64,000 nucleotides of DNA from contig NZ_JAPUDY010000051.1 of NCBI RefSeq assembly GCF_027492855.1, forward strand, positions 124,001 through 188,000. The letters are read 5' to 3'. A model generated the notes under the pieces. It searched no databases, was not told where the DNA came from, and saw only the letters and a list, made by a program, of their open reading frames with translations. The stretch comes from Acidovorax sp. GTDB taxonomy: Bacteria; Pseudomonadota; Gammaproteobacteria; Burkholderiales; Burkholderiaceae_C. Positions 26,779 through 34,821 of the stretch are shown in pieces; the stretch's first letter is position 1; each line of letters opens with the position of its first letter. Made by a program: the position numbers and the translations under genes.

Positions 26779-27228
26779 TCAGCCGCGAGGATCGTCCTCG
26801 GGCCAGTCACGGATGTAGGCCTTGAGCATCTTGTTCTCGAAGTTCTGGCTGTCCACCACGGCCTTCGCCACGTCGTAGAAGCTGATCACGCCCATCAGCA
26901 TCCGGCGGTCCATCACGGGCATGTAGCGCGCGTGGCGGTCCAGCATCATACGGCGCACCTCGTCCATGTCGGTTTCAAGCGTGCAGGTCAAAGGCGCATC
27001 GTCCATGGCCGTACGCACCTGCATCGTGCCCACGCTGCCGCCGTTCTTCACCACAGCCTGGATCACCTCGCGGAAAGTGAGCATGCCCACCAGATCGCCG
27101 TGCTCCATCACCACCAGGGAGCCAATGTCGCGCTCCGCCATCAGGCCCACGGCCCTGGCCAGCGGCTCGTCCGGCGAGGCGGTGTAGAGCGTGTTGCCTT
27201 TGACGCGAAGGATGTCGCTGACTTTCAT
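26779..27228 (-). CDS. CBS-domain protein
   Basis: A 149-residue protein made of two CBS domains in tandem: MKVSDILRVKGNTLYTASPDEPLARAVGLMAERDIGSLVVM, then VRTAMDDAPLTCTLETDMDEVRRMMLDRHARYMPVMD. CBS pairs usually bind adenosine nucleotides or S-adenosylmethionine and regulate partners. No other domain is present. I chose the ATG at 27228; the longer frame upstream is not CBS-like. It is divergent from metY, whose start lies 157 bp away. Partner unknown. Confidence 0.9.
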   Translation of the reverse strand: MKVSDILRVKGNTLYTASPDEPLARAVGLMAERDIGSLVVMEHGDLVGMLTFREVIQAVVKNGGSVGTMQVRTAMDDAPLTCTLETDMDEVRRMMLDRHARYMPVMDRRMLMGVISFYDVAKAVVDSQNFENKMLKAYIRDWPEDDPRG

Positions 27229-27384
27229 GGTGCTGGGTCTCCGGGAGGGCGGTAAGCGGGAGGAAAAAGAAAGAGAGGGATGAAAATGGCCGAAGCGCGC
27301 AGCAGGCACTTGGCGCCACGGGCAGATTGCCAGCAAATATAGCCCACAATGCCCGCCTGCATTGACAACTTGGGAGACACACAG

Positions 27385-28695
27385 ATGCCCGGTTACTCCG
27401 ACCCCGGCTTTGACACGCTGGCCCTGCACGCAGGCGCAAGCCCCGACCCCGCCACCGGCGCGCGCGCCGTGCCCATCCACCTGACCACTTCGTTCGTCTT
27501 TGAATCGAGCGACCATGCGGCCGCTTTGTTCAACCTGGAGCGCGGCGGGCACGTGTACAGCCGCATCAGCAACCCCACCAACGCGGTGCTGGAGCAGCGC
27601 GTTGCAGCGCTGGAAGGCGGCGTGGGCGCCATTGCCACGGCCAGCGGCCAGGCCGCATTGCACCTGGCCATCGCCACGCTGATGGGCGCGGGCAGCCACA
27701 TTGTGGCCAGCACGGCGCTGTATGGCGGCTCACAGAACCTGCTGCACTACACGCTCTCGCGTTTTGGCATCGAAACCACTTTCGTCAAACCCGGCGACAT
27801 CGATGGCTGGCGCGCTGCCGTGCGCCCCAACACCAAGCTGTTTTTTGGCGAAACCGTGGGCAACCCCGGCCTGGATGTGCTGGACATCCCCACCGTGTCT
27901 TCAATAGCCCACGAGGCTGGTGTGCCACTGCTGGTGGACTCCACCCTCACCTCGCCCTGGCTCATCAAGCCGTTCGAGCATGGCGCCGATTTGGTCTATC
28001 ACTCGGCTACCAAGTTTCTCTCGGGCCACGGCACCGTGGTGGGGGGCATCGTGGTGGACGGCGGCAGCTTTGACTGGGACGGGCCGAAATCCGCTGGCAA
28101 ATTTGCCGAGCTGACCGCACCCTACGACGGCTTTCACAACATGGTGTTCACCGAAGAGAGCACCGTGGGCGCCTTTTTGCTGCGCGCGCGCCGCGAGGGC
28201 CTGCGCGACTTCGGCGCCTGCATGAGCCCACACACAGCCTGGCTCATCCTGCAAGGCGTCGAGACCCTGCCGCTGCGCATGCAGCAGCACATGCGCAACA
28301 CCGAGAAGGTGGTCGAATTTCTGGCGGCGCAATCCTTTGTATCCCGAGTGGGCCACCCCATGCTGGCGTCGCACGGGAGCCACGCCCTCGCGCAAAAGCT
28401 GCTGCCACGCGGCGCGGGCTCGGTGTTCAGCTTCGACCTCAAGGGCAACCGCGAGCAGGGCAAGAAGTTCATCGAGACCCTCAAGGTCTTCAGCCACCTG
28501 GCCAACGTGGGCGACTGCCGCAGCCTGGTGATCCACCCGGCCAGCACCACACACTTTCGCATGACCGACGAGGCGCTCGCCAACGCGGGCATCACGCAGG
28601 GCACGATCCGTCTGTCCATCGGCCTGGAAGATGCCGACGACCTGATCGACGACCTCAAGCGCGCGCTCAAAGCCGCCGAGAAAGCGGGGGCCTGA
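27385..28695 (+). CDS. metY: O-acetylhomoserine sulfhydrylase (Cys/Met metabolism PLP enzyme)
   Basis: PLP-dependent enzyme that makes homocysteine from O-acetylhomoserine and sulfide. The 436 residues and the opening stretch (PGFDTLALHAGASPDPATGARAVPIHLTTSFVF) match MetY rather than the shorter MetB/MetZ. The PLP lysine is in VYHSATKFLSGHGTVVGGI. The substrate-binding stretch YSRISNPTNAVLEQRVAALEGG is present. The ATG at 27385 has a GGGAGA ribosome-binding site. The next gene starts only 2 bp after its stop, so they form an operon. O-succinylhomoserine or methionine gamma-lyase activity cannot be excluded. Confidence 0.9.
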   Translation: MPGYSDPGFDTLALHAGASPDPATGARAVPIHLTTSFVFESSDHAAALFNLERGGHVYSRISNPTNAVLEQRVAALEGGVGAIATASGQAALHLAIATLMGAGSHIVASTALYGGSQNLLHYTLSRFGIETTFVKPGDIDGWRAAVRPNTKLFFGETVGNPGLDVLDIPTVSSIAHEAGVPLLVDSTLTSPWLIKPFEHGADLVYHSATKFLSGHGTVVGGIVVDGGSFDWDGPKSAGKFAELTAPYDGFHNMVFTEESTVGAFLLRARREGLRDFGACMSPHTAWLILQGVETLPLRMQQHMRNTEKVVEFLAAQSFVSRVGHPMLASHGSHALAQKLLPRGAGSVFSFDLKGNREQGKKFIETLKVFSHLANVGDCRSLVIHPASTTHFRMTDEALANAGITQGTIRLSIGLEDADDLIDDLKRALKAAEKAGA

Positions 28696-28697
28696 CC

Positions 28698-29516
28698 ATG
28701 TTCATCCAAGTCAACGACGCTGCCATCTATGCCTACACCGGCGGCAAGGCGTTCGATGTGGCCAAGCCCACCGTCGTCTTCATCCACGGCGTGCTCAACG
28801 ACCACAGCGTGTGGGCTCTGCAAAGCCGCTACATGGCCAACCACGGCTGGAACGTGTTGGCCATCGACCTGCCCGGCCACTGCAAGAGCGGCGGCGAAGC
28901 GCCCGCATCGGTGGAGCAGGCAGCCGACTTCATCGGTGCCCTGCTCGACGCAGCGGGCGTGCAGCGCGCGGCGCTGGTGGGCCACAGCTGGGGCTCACTC
29001 ATCGCCATGGAGGCCGCCGCGCGGCTCAAGGACCGTATCAGCCACCTAGTGCTGGTGGGCACGGCGTTTCCCATGAAGGTGTCGCCCGCGCTCATCGAGG
29101 CCTCGCTGAACGATCCCGAAAAGGCCATGCGCATGGTCAACGTGTTTTCGCGCAGCACGCTGGCCGCGCCGCCATCGGCCCTGGGGCCAGGTACCTGGGT
29201 ATTTGGCGCGGGCATGGCGCTCGGGCGCAGGGTGCTGCGCAGCAACCCGACCGTCAATGTATTCCACCGGGGTTTTGTGGCCTGCGACAGCTATGCAGGC
29301 GGCGAAGCGGCCATGGCACAACTCACCTGCTCGGTGCTGTTTGCGCTGGGCGCACAGGACCAGATGACCGCACCCAAGGCCGCACAGGGCCTGATCAGTG
29401 CGGCACGGGCCGCAGGCCGCACGGTGCAGGTCGCCAGCCTGCCCGTCGGGCACAACCAGATGACCGAGGCACCCGAGGAAACGCTCGCCGCCATCCACGG
29501 CTTTCTGGCACGCTGA
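28698..29516 (+). CDS. Alpha/beta hydrolase, co-transcribed with metY
   Basis: A 272-residue cytoplasmic alpha/beta hydrolase. The nucleophile elbow is AALVGHSWGSLIAMEAAARL, the oxyanion region VVFIHGVLNDHSVWAL, and the acid and His residues appear as LGAQDQMTAPK and LPVGHNQMTEAP. The start is 2 bp after metY, so expression is linked to sulfur metabolism. Homoserine O-acetyltransferase is also an alpha/beta hydrolase, but this protein is too short and lacks its signatures. Function is unknown beyond ester/amide hydrolysis. Confidence 0.85.
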   Translation: MFIQVNDAAIYAYTGGKAFDVAKPTVVFIHGVLNDHSVWALQSRYMANHGWNVLAIDLPGHCKSGGEAPASVEQAADFIGALLDAAGVQRAALVGHSWGSLIAMEAAARLKDRISHLVLVGTAFPMKVSPALIEASLNDPEKAMRMVNVFSRSTLAAPPSALGPGTWVFGAGMALGRRVLRSNPTVNVFHRGFVACDSYAGGEAAMAQLTCSVLFALGAQDQMTAPKAAQGLISAARAAGRTVQVASLPVGHNQMTEAPEETLAAIHGFLAR

Positions 29517-29520
29517 GAGG

Positions 29521-29556
29521 CGAAACCCGGCGCACTGGCAGGTGCGCCGGGTTTCG
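29521..29556 (+). terminator. Strong hairpin after the metY-hydrolase operon
   Basis: Perfect 15-bp stem CGAAACCCGGCGCAC/GTGCGCCGGGTTTCG with TGGCAG loop, 5 bp after the hydrolase stop. It lacks a T-tract, so it may stabilise the 3' end or work with other factors rather than be a classic terminator. Confidence 0.6.
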
Positions 29557-29667
29557 CAGCCCGAAGACCCATTGGCGACAGCGCACCGGCGTTCCCCCGC
29601 TGGTGCCCCAGGAAGCTGCGGCGTATAACAACAGCACCGCAGGCCGCCGCCAGGAGACATCAACGCC

Positions 29668-30015
29668 ATGACAAGCCAGACTGCCACCCCGCAACCCACC
29701 CCAGGCGCCGACCCGCGCGCCTTCAAGAGCTTTGCAGAGTTCTACCCCTTCTACCTGAGCGAACACAGCAATCGCACCTGCAGACGCCTGCATTTCGCAG
29801 GCTCCACGCTCAGCCTGGTCTGCCTGGCCATGCTGGTGGCCACGGGCAAGCCGCAGTACCTGCTGTACGGTCTGCTGTGCGGCTACGGCTTTGCCTGGGT
29901 CGGGCACTTCGGCTTCGAGAAGAACAAACCCGCCAGCTTCAAGCGGCCGCTCTACAGCTTCATGGGCGACTGGGTGATGTACAAGGACATCTGGACGGGC
30001 AAGGTGCCGTTCTGA
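29668..30015 (+). CDS. DUF962 / Mpo1-like membrane protein
   Basis: A 115-residue protein of the DUF962 family (Mpo1 in yeast, a fatty-acid alpha-dioxygenase). The family motifs are AFYPFYLSEHSNRTCRRLHFAGST at the N-terminus (F-x-x-Y-L-x-x-H), then WVGHFGFEKNKPASFKRPLYSFMGDW with the conserved H, E-N-K-P and P. Two hydrophobic segments are predicted (about 54-72 and 74-90). The bacterial function is not established. No operon partner; it ends just before a dispersed repeat. Confidence 0.85.
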   Translation: MTSQTATPQPTPGADPRAFKSFAEFYPFYLSEHSNRTCRRLHFAGSTLSLVCLAMLVATGKPQYLLYGLLCGYGFAWVGHFGFEKNKPASFKRPLYSFMGDWVMYKDIWTGKVPF

Positions 30016-30020
30016 TTCAA

Positions 30021-30080
30021 GTAAAAATGACTGCTAGCGCTTTAAGAATAAGCGCGAGAAGCTATAAATTTTATAGCAAA
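30021..30080 (+). repeat. Dispersed short repeat, copy E, after DUF962
   Basis: The most complete copy: ACTGCTAGCGCTTTAAGAAT, then AAGCGCGAGAAGCTATAAAT, then TTTATAGCAAAC. It shows both the AGCGCTT/AAGCGC stem and the GCTATAAATTTTATAGC palindrome. It lies between the convergent DUF962 and YihY genes. Confidence 0.85.
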
Positions 30081-30098
30081 CCCAACACCATCAATTGC

Positions 30099-31367
30099 TC
30101 AAAGCCCAGGCCCACCGTCGTCCAATACGTCGGCCAGATGCAAGGCCTGCAGGCTTGAACGGTCCCACAGAGGCTCCAGGCTCGGCGCTCGCTCCAGCAG
30201 CAGCTTTTGAACCAGCGGTGCCAGCCACGTGCTGGCGGGGTCAGCCAGCAGCACGCAGCGGGGCTCGGGCACATCGGCGGCGTCCGGATGGGTGGCTGCC
30301 TCTGCCACCTCCCCCACCCAATCAAGCTCCGTGAGCGCCTCCAGCACGGGTTCGAGCTGCAGCACATCCACCCGCAGCAGTTGCGCCAACTGGCTGCGAC
30401 GCAGCCCTTTCATGGGCAGGCTGCGCGCGCGGTGCAGGCGCTGCACCACCTCGATGGCAAGCTGAAAGGTCCAGCCCGGCACGTTGCCGCGCCGTGCCAC
30501 ACCCGCCAGCAGGCTGGGCAGGTAGGCCGTGACCACCGCCCCCAGCAGCACGATGACCCAGGCCACGTAAATCCACACCAGCAAGATCGGCAGCGTGGCG
30601 AACGCGCCGTACACCACCGAGTAGGTTGGCACCTTGCCCAGGTACAGCGCCAGCACTTTCTTGGCCAGCTCGATACACACCGCCACAAACAACCCACCCG
30701 TCCAGGCGTGGCGCCACTTGACCGGCGTGTTGGGCACGTAGTGGTAGAGCGCCGCCATGCCGCCTGCCAGCACCACGAACTGGATGGAGTCGAACAGCAA
30801 CTGCACGCCATCGGGCAGGCGCTTGACTAGCCCTCCCGAGGCTGACAACACATACGACGTGATCGCCAGGCTGGCCCCCATGAGCAGCGGGCCCAGCGTG
30901 ATGGCCGCCCAGTAGATCAGCACCCGCTGCCCCAACGGGCGCAGGCGCTGCACGCGCCAGATATCGTTGAGCGTGCGGTCGATGGTGAGAATCAGTGCCA
31001 GCGCCGTGGCCAGCAAGATGGAAAAGCCCGCCACCCCCAGGCCGCTGGCTTTGGAGGCAAACTGGTTCAGATAGCCCAGCACTTGGCGCGCAATGCTGTC
31101 GGGCACCAGGCTGCTCACCAGCCAGCCCTGCAGCGCATCCTGCAGCTTGCCGAAGATGGGGAAAGCCGTGAACACCGCCAACGCCACGGTGAAGAACGGC
31201 ACCAACGCCAAGATGGTGGTAAAGGTCAGGCTGCTGGCCGTGAGCCCCAAGTGGTCCGCACGGAAACGCTCGCGCAGCGTCTGGGCCGTGGTAGCCCACG
31301 GAAAGTGCGACAGCTCGGTCACCAGCGCCTCAATACGGGACGCTACTGTCTGGAGCGTACTATGCAC
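30099..31367 (-). CDS. YihY/virulence factor BrkB family membrane protein (start disturbed by repeat element)
   Basis: Inner-membrane protein of the YihY/BrkB family, historically misnamed RNase BN; function unresolved. With a GTG at 31367 it has 422 residues. The first part (HSTLQTVASRIEALVTELSH) is followed by LRERFRADHLGLTASSLTFTTILALVPFFTVALAVFTAF, the family hallmark, and six or so membrane helices; a cytosolic C-terminal domain of about 120 residues follows. The GTG lies inside the left terminal repeat of a 271-bp element and lacks a good ribosome-binding site. The frame stays open through the whole element to 31613, so the native start may have been replaced. Confidence 0.85.
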   Translation of the reverse strand: MHSTLQTVASRIEALVTELSHFPWATTAQTLRERFRADHLGLTASSLTFTTILALVPFFTVALAVFTAFPIFGKLQDALQGWLVSSLVPDSIARQVLGYLNQFASKASGLGVAGFSILLATALALILTIDRTLNDIWRVQRLRPLGQRVLIYWAAITLGPLLMGASLAITSYVLSASGGLVKRLPDGVQLLFDSIQFVVLAGGMAALYHYVPNTPVKWRHAWTGGLFVAVCIELAKKVLALYLGKVPTYSVVYGAFATLPILLVWIYVAWVIVLLGAVVTAYLPSLLAGVARRGNVPGWTFQLAIEVVQRLHRARSLPMKGLRRSQLAQLLRVDVLQLEPVLEALTELDWVGEVAEAATHPDAADVPEPRCVLLADPASTWLAPLVQKLLLERAPSLEPLWDRSSLQALHLADVLDDGGPGL

Positions 31368-31382
31368 TTTTACGTACCCACG
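31350..31382 (+). repeat. Left terminal inverted repeat of the 271-bp element
   Basis: Starts CTGGAGCGTACTATGC, contains GCACTTTTACGTA and ends CCCACG. It differs from the reverse complement of the right repeat at three positions. Confidence 0.8.
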
Positions 31383-31587
31383 AAAGTCGGGGAAAGGCCC
31401 GGCAACTAGGCGCAGGACGCGCTGCGGTATGGATACCGCAAGCGTTCTGCAACAACGTGGCCGGGCCTTTCCCCGGCGTTCCCGAAGGGTTGGGCCAAAA
31501 GACCAGCGCTCGCGGCGTTGCAGCCCTTGCCAAGGCCCCGGCCTTGGCGGCGGCCTGCGCCTTGCGATCACAGGCCTTTTGGCCCAA

Positions 31588-31620
31588 CGTGGATACGTAA
31601 AAGTGCATAGCACGCTCTAG
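31588..31620 (-). repeat. Right terminal inverted repeat of the 271-bp element
   Basis: In reverse complement it reads CTAGAGCGTGCTATGC, then GCACTTTTACGTA and TCCACG, matching the left repeat at 30 of 33 positions. It also overlaps the end of the second internal stem by one base. Confidence 0.8.
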
Positions 31621-31653
31621 GGAAAAAGGCATGGCCGATATGATGCCACCCCA

Positions 31654-32079
31654 ATGACCTCTGCCCCCGCCTCCCCCGACGCCCGCCCCCAAACTTTCGA
31701 CCACGGTGTTGCAGCCACACGCTGGCTGGCCACCGGCAGCCTGCTGGCGCTGATTGTTCTGTGCCTTGCGTGGGAGCTGGTGCTGGCCCCCGTGCGGCCC
31801 GGCGGCTCCTGGCTGGCCGTCAAGGCCCTGCCTTTGTGCATCCCGCTGGCGGGCATCCTCAAGAACCGCATGTACACCTATCGCTGGGTCAGCCTGGTGA
31901 TCTGGCTGTATTTCATCGAAGGCGTGGTGCGGGGCTGGGGCGACAAGCCTCCCTCCCAGTGGCTGGCCTGGGGCGAAGTGGCCCTGTGCCTGGTGCTGTT
32001 TACGGCCTGCACGCTGCATGTGCGGCTGCGCCAGCGCAATGCCAAAGCGGCTGCTGCAGCGGCCAACCCAGTCCATTGA
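31654..32079 (+). CDS. DUF2069 membrane protein
   Basis: A 141-residue inner-membrane protein with four hydrophobic segments (about 24-44, 57-72, 82-95 and 108-125). It matches the DUF2069 family (YbjM/uncharacterised) through LKNRMYTYRWVSLVIWLYFIEGVVR. Function is unknown. It starts 33 bp after the repeat element on the plus strand, so its native promoter region may also be affected. The next gene starts 20 bp after its stop. Confidence 0.82.
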   Translation: MTSAPASPDARPQTFDHGVAATRWLATGSLLALIVLCLAWELVLAPVRPGGSWLAVKALPLCIPLAGILKNRMYTYRWVSLVIWLYFIEGVVRGWGDKPPSQWLAWGEVALCLVLFTACTLHVRLRQRNAKAAAAAANPVH

Positions 32080-32098
32080 ATTGAAGAAAGCCCTCGCC

Positions 32099-33541
32099 GT
32101 GACCACTCTACTTGACACCTTGCGAACCCTCGTCGGCCCCAGCCACGTGATCACCGAGGGCGACCTCACCGCCTGGGAGCAAGACTGGCGCCGCCGCGTG
32201 CGCGGCAAGGCCCTGGCCGTGGTGCGCCCAGCAAACACGCAGGAGGTGGCTGCCGTGGTCAAAGCCTGCGCGGCTGCGGGCACCGCCATCGTGCCGCAGG
32301 GCGGCAACACCGGCCTGGCCGTGGGCTCTACGCCCGACGGCTCGGGCACGCAGGTGGTGCTCAGCCTCACGCGCATGAACGCGGTGCGCAGCGTGGACAC
32401 CGACAACCTCACCATGACGGTGGAGGCGGGCTGCATCCTGCAGAACCTGCAGGAAGTGGCGCAGAACGCGGGCGTGCTGTTCCCGCTGTCGCTCGCGGCC
32501 GAAGGCAGTTGCACCATCGGCGGCAATCTGGGCACAAACGCCGGCGGCACGCAGGTGGTGCGCTATGGCAATGCGCGCGAGCTGTGTCTGGGCCTGGAGG
32601 TCGTCACCCCCCAAGGCGAGGTGTGGGACGGCCTCAAGGGCCTGCGCAAGGACAACACCGGCTACGACCTGCGCGACCTGTTCATCGGCAGCGAAGGCAC
32701 GCTGGGCATCATCACCGCCGCGACGATGAAGCTCTACCCCCAGCCCGCCGCCCGCCTCACCGCCTGGGCAGCCGTGCCGTCGATGGAACATGCCGTGGCT
32801 CTGCTGGGCCTGGCGCACAAGCAACTGGGCGCGGGTCTCACGGGTTTTGAGGTGATGGGCCAGTTTGCGCTGAGCCTGGTGGGCAAACACATGCCGCAAC
32901 TGCGCGTGCCGTTTTTGGGCGATGAGAGCGCGCCCTGGTGTGTGCTGCTCGAAAACTCCGACAGCGAATCCGAGGAGCATGCCCGCGCGCGTTTCGAGGC
33001 ACTGCTGGAGACCGCATTCGAGATGGGCTGCGTGACCGACGCCGTCGTGGCCGAAAACCTCACGCAGGCACACCAGCTCTGGCACATCCGCGAAAGCATT
33101 CCGCTCGCGCAGGCCGAAGAAGGGCTGAACATCAAGCACGACATCTCGGTGCCGACCTCGCGCATCCCCGCCTTCGTCGTGCACACCGATGCCGTGCTGC
33201 AGCGCGAAATCCCCGGCGTGCGCCTTGTGAACTTCGGCCACCTGGGCGACGGCAACCTGCACTACAACGTGCAAGCACCGGCCGAAGGCGACGCCAAGGC
33301 CTTCCTGCGCGAGCACGAGGCGCACGTCAACCACCTGGTCTATGAAGCCGTGGCCGCGTTCGGCGGCTCATTCTCGGCCGAGCACGGCATTGGCGAGCTC
33401 AAAGCCGACAAGCTCGAAAAATACCAGTCGCCCGTGGCGCTCTCCATGATGCGTGCCATCAAGCAGGCACTGGACCCGCAGGGCATCATGAACCCTGGGC
33501 GGGTGCTTCAAGAAGTTCAGATGCAGGAGCAAGCAAGATGA
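32099..33541 (+). CDS. FAD-binding oxidoreductase (D-2-hydroxyglutarate/lactate dehydrogenase type, GlcD family)
   Basis: Flavoprotein of 480 residues with an N-terminal PCMH FAD-binding domain and a C-terminal FAD-oxidase domain. Visible motifs are VRPANTQEVAAVVKACAAAGTAIVPQGGNTGL, SCTIGGNLGTNAGGTQVVRYG, the C-terminal HLGDGNLHYNVQAP and FSAEHGIGELK (catalytic His). These resemble D-2-hydroxyglutarate dehydrogenases, which oxidise D-2-hydroxyacids and pass electrons to the respiratory chain. I prefer the GTG at 32099 (VTTLLDTLR); a TTG six codons upstream is an alternative. It overlaps the GNAT gene by 4 bp (ATGA). Confidence 0.86.
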   Translation: MTTLLDTLRTLVGPSHVITEGDLTAWEQDWRRRVRGKALAVVRPANTQEVAAVVKACAAAGTAIVPQGGNTGLAVGSTPDGSGTQVVLSLTRMNAVRSVDTDNLTMTVEAGCILQNLQEVAQNAGVLFPLSLAAEGSCTIGGNLGTNAGGTQVVRYGNARELCLGLEVVTPQGEVWDGLKGLRKDNTGYDLRDLFIGSEGTLGIITAATMKLYPQPAARLTAWAAVPSMEHAVALLGLAHKQLGAGLTGFEVMGQFALSLVGKHMPQLRVPFLGDESAPWCVLLENSDSESEEHARARFEALLETAFEMGCVTDAVVAENLTQAHQLWHIRESIPLAQAEEGLNIKHDISVPTSRIPAFVVHTDAVLQREIPGVRLVNFGHLGDGNLHYNVQAPAEGDAKAFLREHEAHVNHLVYEAVAAFGGSFSAEHGIGELKADKLEKYQSPVALSMMRAIKQALDPQGIMNPGRVLQEVQMQEQAR

Positions 33542-34011
33542 CTGCCCCTGCACCCATCACCATCCGCTCCGCCACACCGCAGGATCTGGCCGCCTGGCGT
33601 CCGCTTTGGGATGGCTATAACGCTTTCTATGGTCGCTTTGGCGCCACAGCGCTGCCCAAGCACATCACCGAAACCACCTGGCAGCGGTTTCACGACCCTG
33701 CGGAGCCCGTTTTCTGCCTGGTGGCGCAGGACACTGCCACCGGCGAGCTGCAGGGCCTCGCGCACTGCGTCTTTCACCGCAGCATGACGCGCATCGAGCC
33801 CGTGTGTTACCTCAGCGACCTGTTCACGCGCGAGTCTGCGCGGGGCCGAGGCGTGGGGCGCGCACTCATCAACGGCGTGTACGGCGCGGCCCGCGCCGCT
33901 GGGTCTTCACGCGTGTACTGGCAGACGCACGAGACCAATGCTGCCGGACGCCTGCTGTACGACAAACTGGCAAAAAACCATGGCTTTATCGTGTATTCGC
34001 AGGAGTTGTAA
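33538..34011 (+). CDS. GNAT family N-acetyltransferase
   Basis: A 157-residue acetyl-CoA-dependent transferase. The acetyl-CoA binding motif is LFTRESARGRGVGRALINGVYGAARAAGSSRVYWQTHETN, with R-G-x-G-V/R-A. The substrate is unknown. It is translationally coupled to the upstream flavoprotein (ATGA overlap), so it may act on a related metabolite, an inference. It is convergent with the pigment operon end (PPTase), only 3 bp apart. Confidence 0.88.
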   Translation: MTAPAPITIRSATPQDLAAWRPLWDGYNAFYGRFGATALPKHITETTWQRFHDPAEPVFCLVAQDTATGELQGLAHCVFHRSMTRIEPVCYLSDLFTRESARGRGVGRALINGVYGAARAAGSSRVYWQTHETNAAGRLLYDKLAKNHGFIVYSQEL

Positions 34012-34014
34012 GCG

Positions 34015-34821
34015 CTATGGTGGCACTGCGACCAAGCTCCAGCCGCCCTCTTCTTCCCATTCGATATCCGCATCGACATGAAGCGCGTCAGGCGGCACAG
34101 CACCGTCAAGAACGCAGACAGAAAGCAGCACCGCGTGATCAGCCGCTGTTTTTCCTCTCCATGATCTGGCCTGCGCCAAAGCGTGGCCCTCGCCATGGTC
34201 GGCTTGGCGGCATTCAATGCCGCGTATGGAGGCGAAGTTCACCCCAGTGCCAAGGCACTTAAAGTAAGCCTCCTTCAAGCTCCACCACTGCAAAAAGAGC
34301 CGATACCGAGACCGCTCACAGTCAATAGTCCGCAATTGCCGCATTTCCCAGTCTGAGCAGGCCATAGCAGCCAGTGCCAACACATCGCGCTTCACCACGC
34401 GAACGTCCCTTACCTCCAAATCAATCCCCACCGGCTGAGGCCCCGTAGCGCAGGCCAGATAAGCACCGCTATGGGACAAGGAAAGGTGGGTGGATGCGGC
34501 GGCTTCCGCCCCATGATGGCTCACGCTCAGCGTTGGGGGGCAGCCCTCTTGTCCGTCCAGTCTCCAGTGCTCCGCATGGATACCGTGTACTGTGGCCAGT
34601 AGCTGGCGCAGGGCATACCTGCAAGCTACAAACTCCTGGTGTCTGGACGATTTGCGCATGCCGCTCAATCGGGACTGCTCACTCTGCGTGAGCCACCCCG
34701 GCGCCAGCAGTTGCGCATGTTCCCACATGCGCGGCTGCGCAGCCAGCAAGAAACGGAGAGGGACTGCAGGCGTAGCAGTGGCAGCTGCAGCCCTTGGCTC
34801 AGCTACCAATGGGGTGTTCAC
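34015..34821 (-). CDS. 4'-phosphopantetheinyl transferase (Sfp type), end of aryl-polyene operon
   Basis: Activates the two acyl carrier proteins of the pigment cluster by adding phosphopantetheine from CoA. With a GTG at 34821 (268 residues) the start overlaps the upstream stop by 4 bp (GTGA); an ATG at 34884 is possible but would overlap 67 bp. Core motifs are PVGIDLEV (Mg-binding Asp) and WWSLKEAYFKCLG (W-x-x-K-E-A-x-x-K). It is the last gene of the operon and makes the cluster largely self-sufficient. Confidence 0.88.
   Translation of the reverse strand: MNTPLVAEPRAAAATATPAVPLRFLLAAQPRMWEHAQLLAPGWLTQSEQSRLSGMRKSSRHQEFVACRYALRQLLATVHGIHAEHWRLDGQEGCPPTLSVSHHGAEAAASTHLSLSHSGAYLACATGPQPVGIDLEVRDVRVVKRDVLALAAMACSDWEMRQLRTIDCERSRYRLFLQWWSLKEAYFKCLGTGVNFASIRGIECRQADHGEGHALAQARSWRGKTAADHAVLLSVCVLDGAVPPDALHVDADIEWEEEGGWSLVAVPP

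Larger units (their letters stand above)
31350..31620. mobile_element. 271-bp MITE-like element with 33-bp terminal inverted repeats and nested hairpins
   Basis: The ends are inverted copies with 30 of 33 bases identical, sharing CTATGCACTTTTACGTA and CCACG. Inside are two large stem-loops. Stem 1 is GGGGAAAGGCCCGGC (31389-31403) with GCCGGGCCTTTCCCC (31460-31474), a perfect 15 bp. Stem 2 is GTTGGGCCAAAAG (31489-31501) with its complement (31576-31588), 13 bp. Each holds a smaller palindrome: TGCGGTAT/ATACCGCA (31423-31440) and CCAAGGCC/GGCCTTGG (31530-31547). It has no credible gene. It sits between the start of the yihY-like gene and DUF2069. A direct target-site duplication is not clear. 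Confidence 0.65.

Noticed and set aside
31368-31613. N-terminal extension of the YihY protein through the 271-bp element
   Set aside because: The extension is hairpin sequence with Arg/Pro-rich translation, unlike the family; the frame is open but not credible as a native N-terminus.
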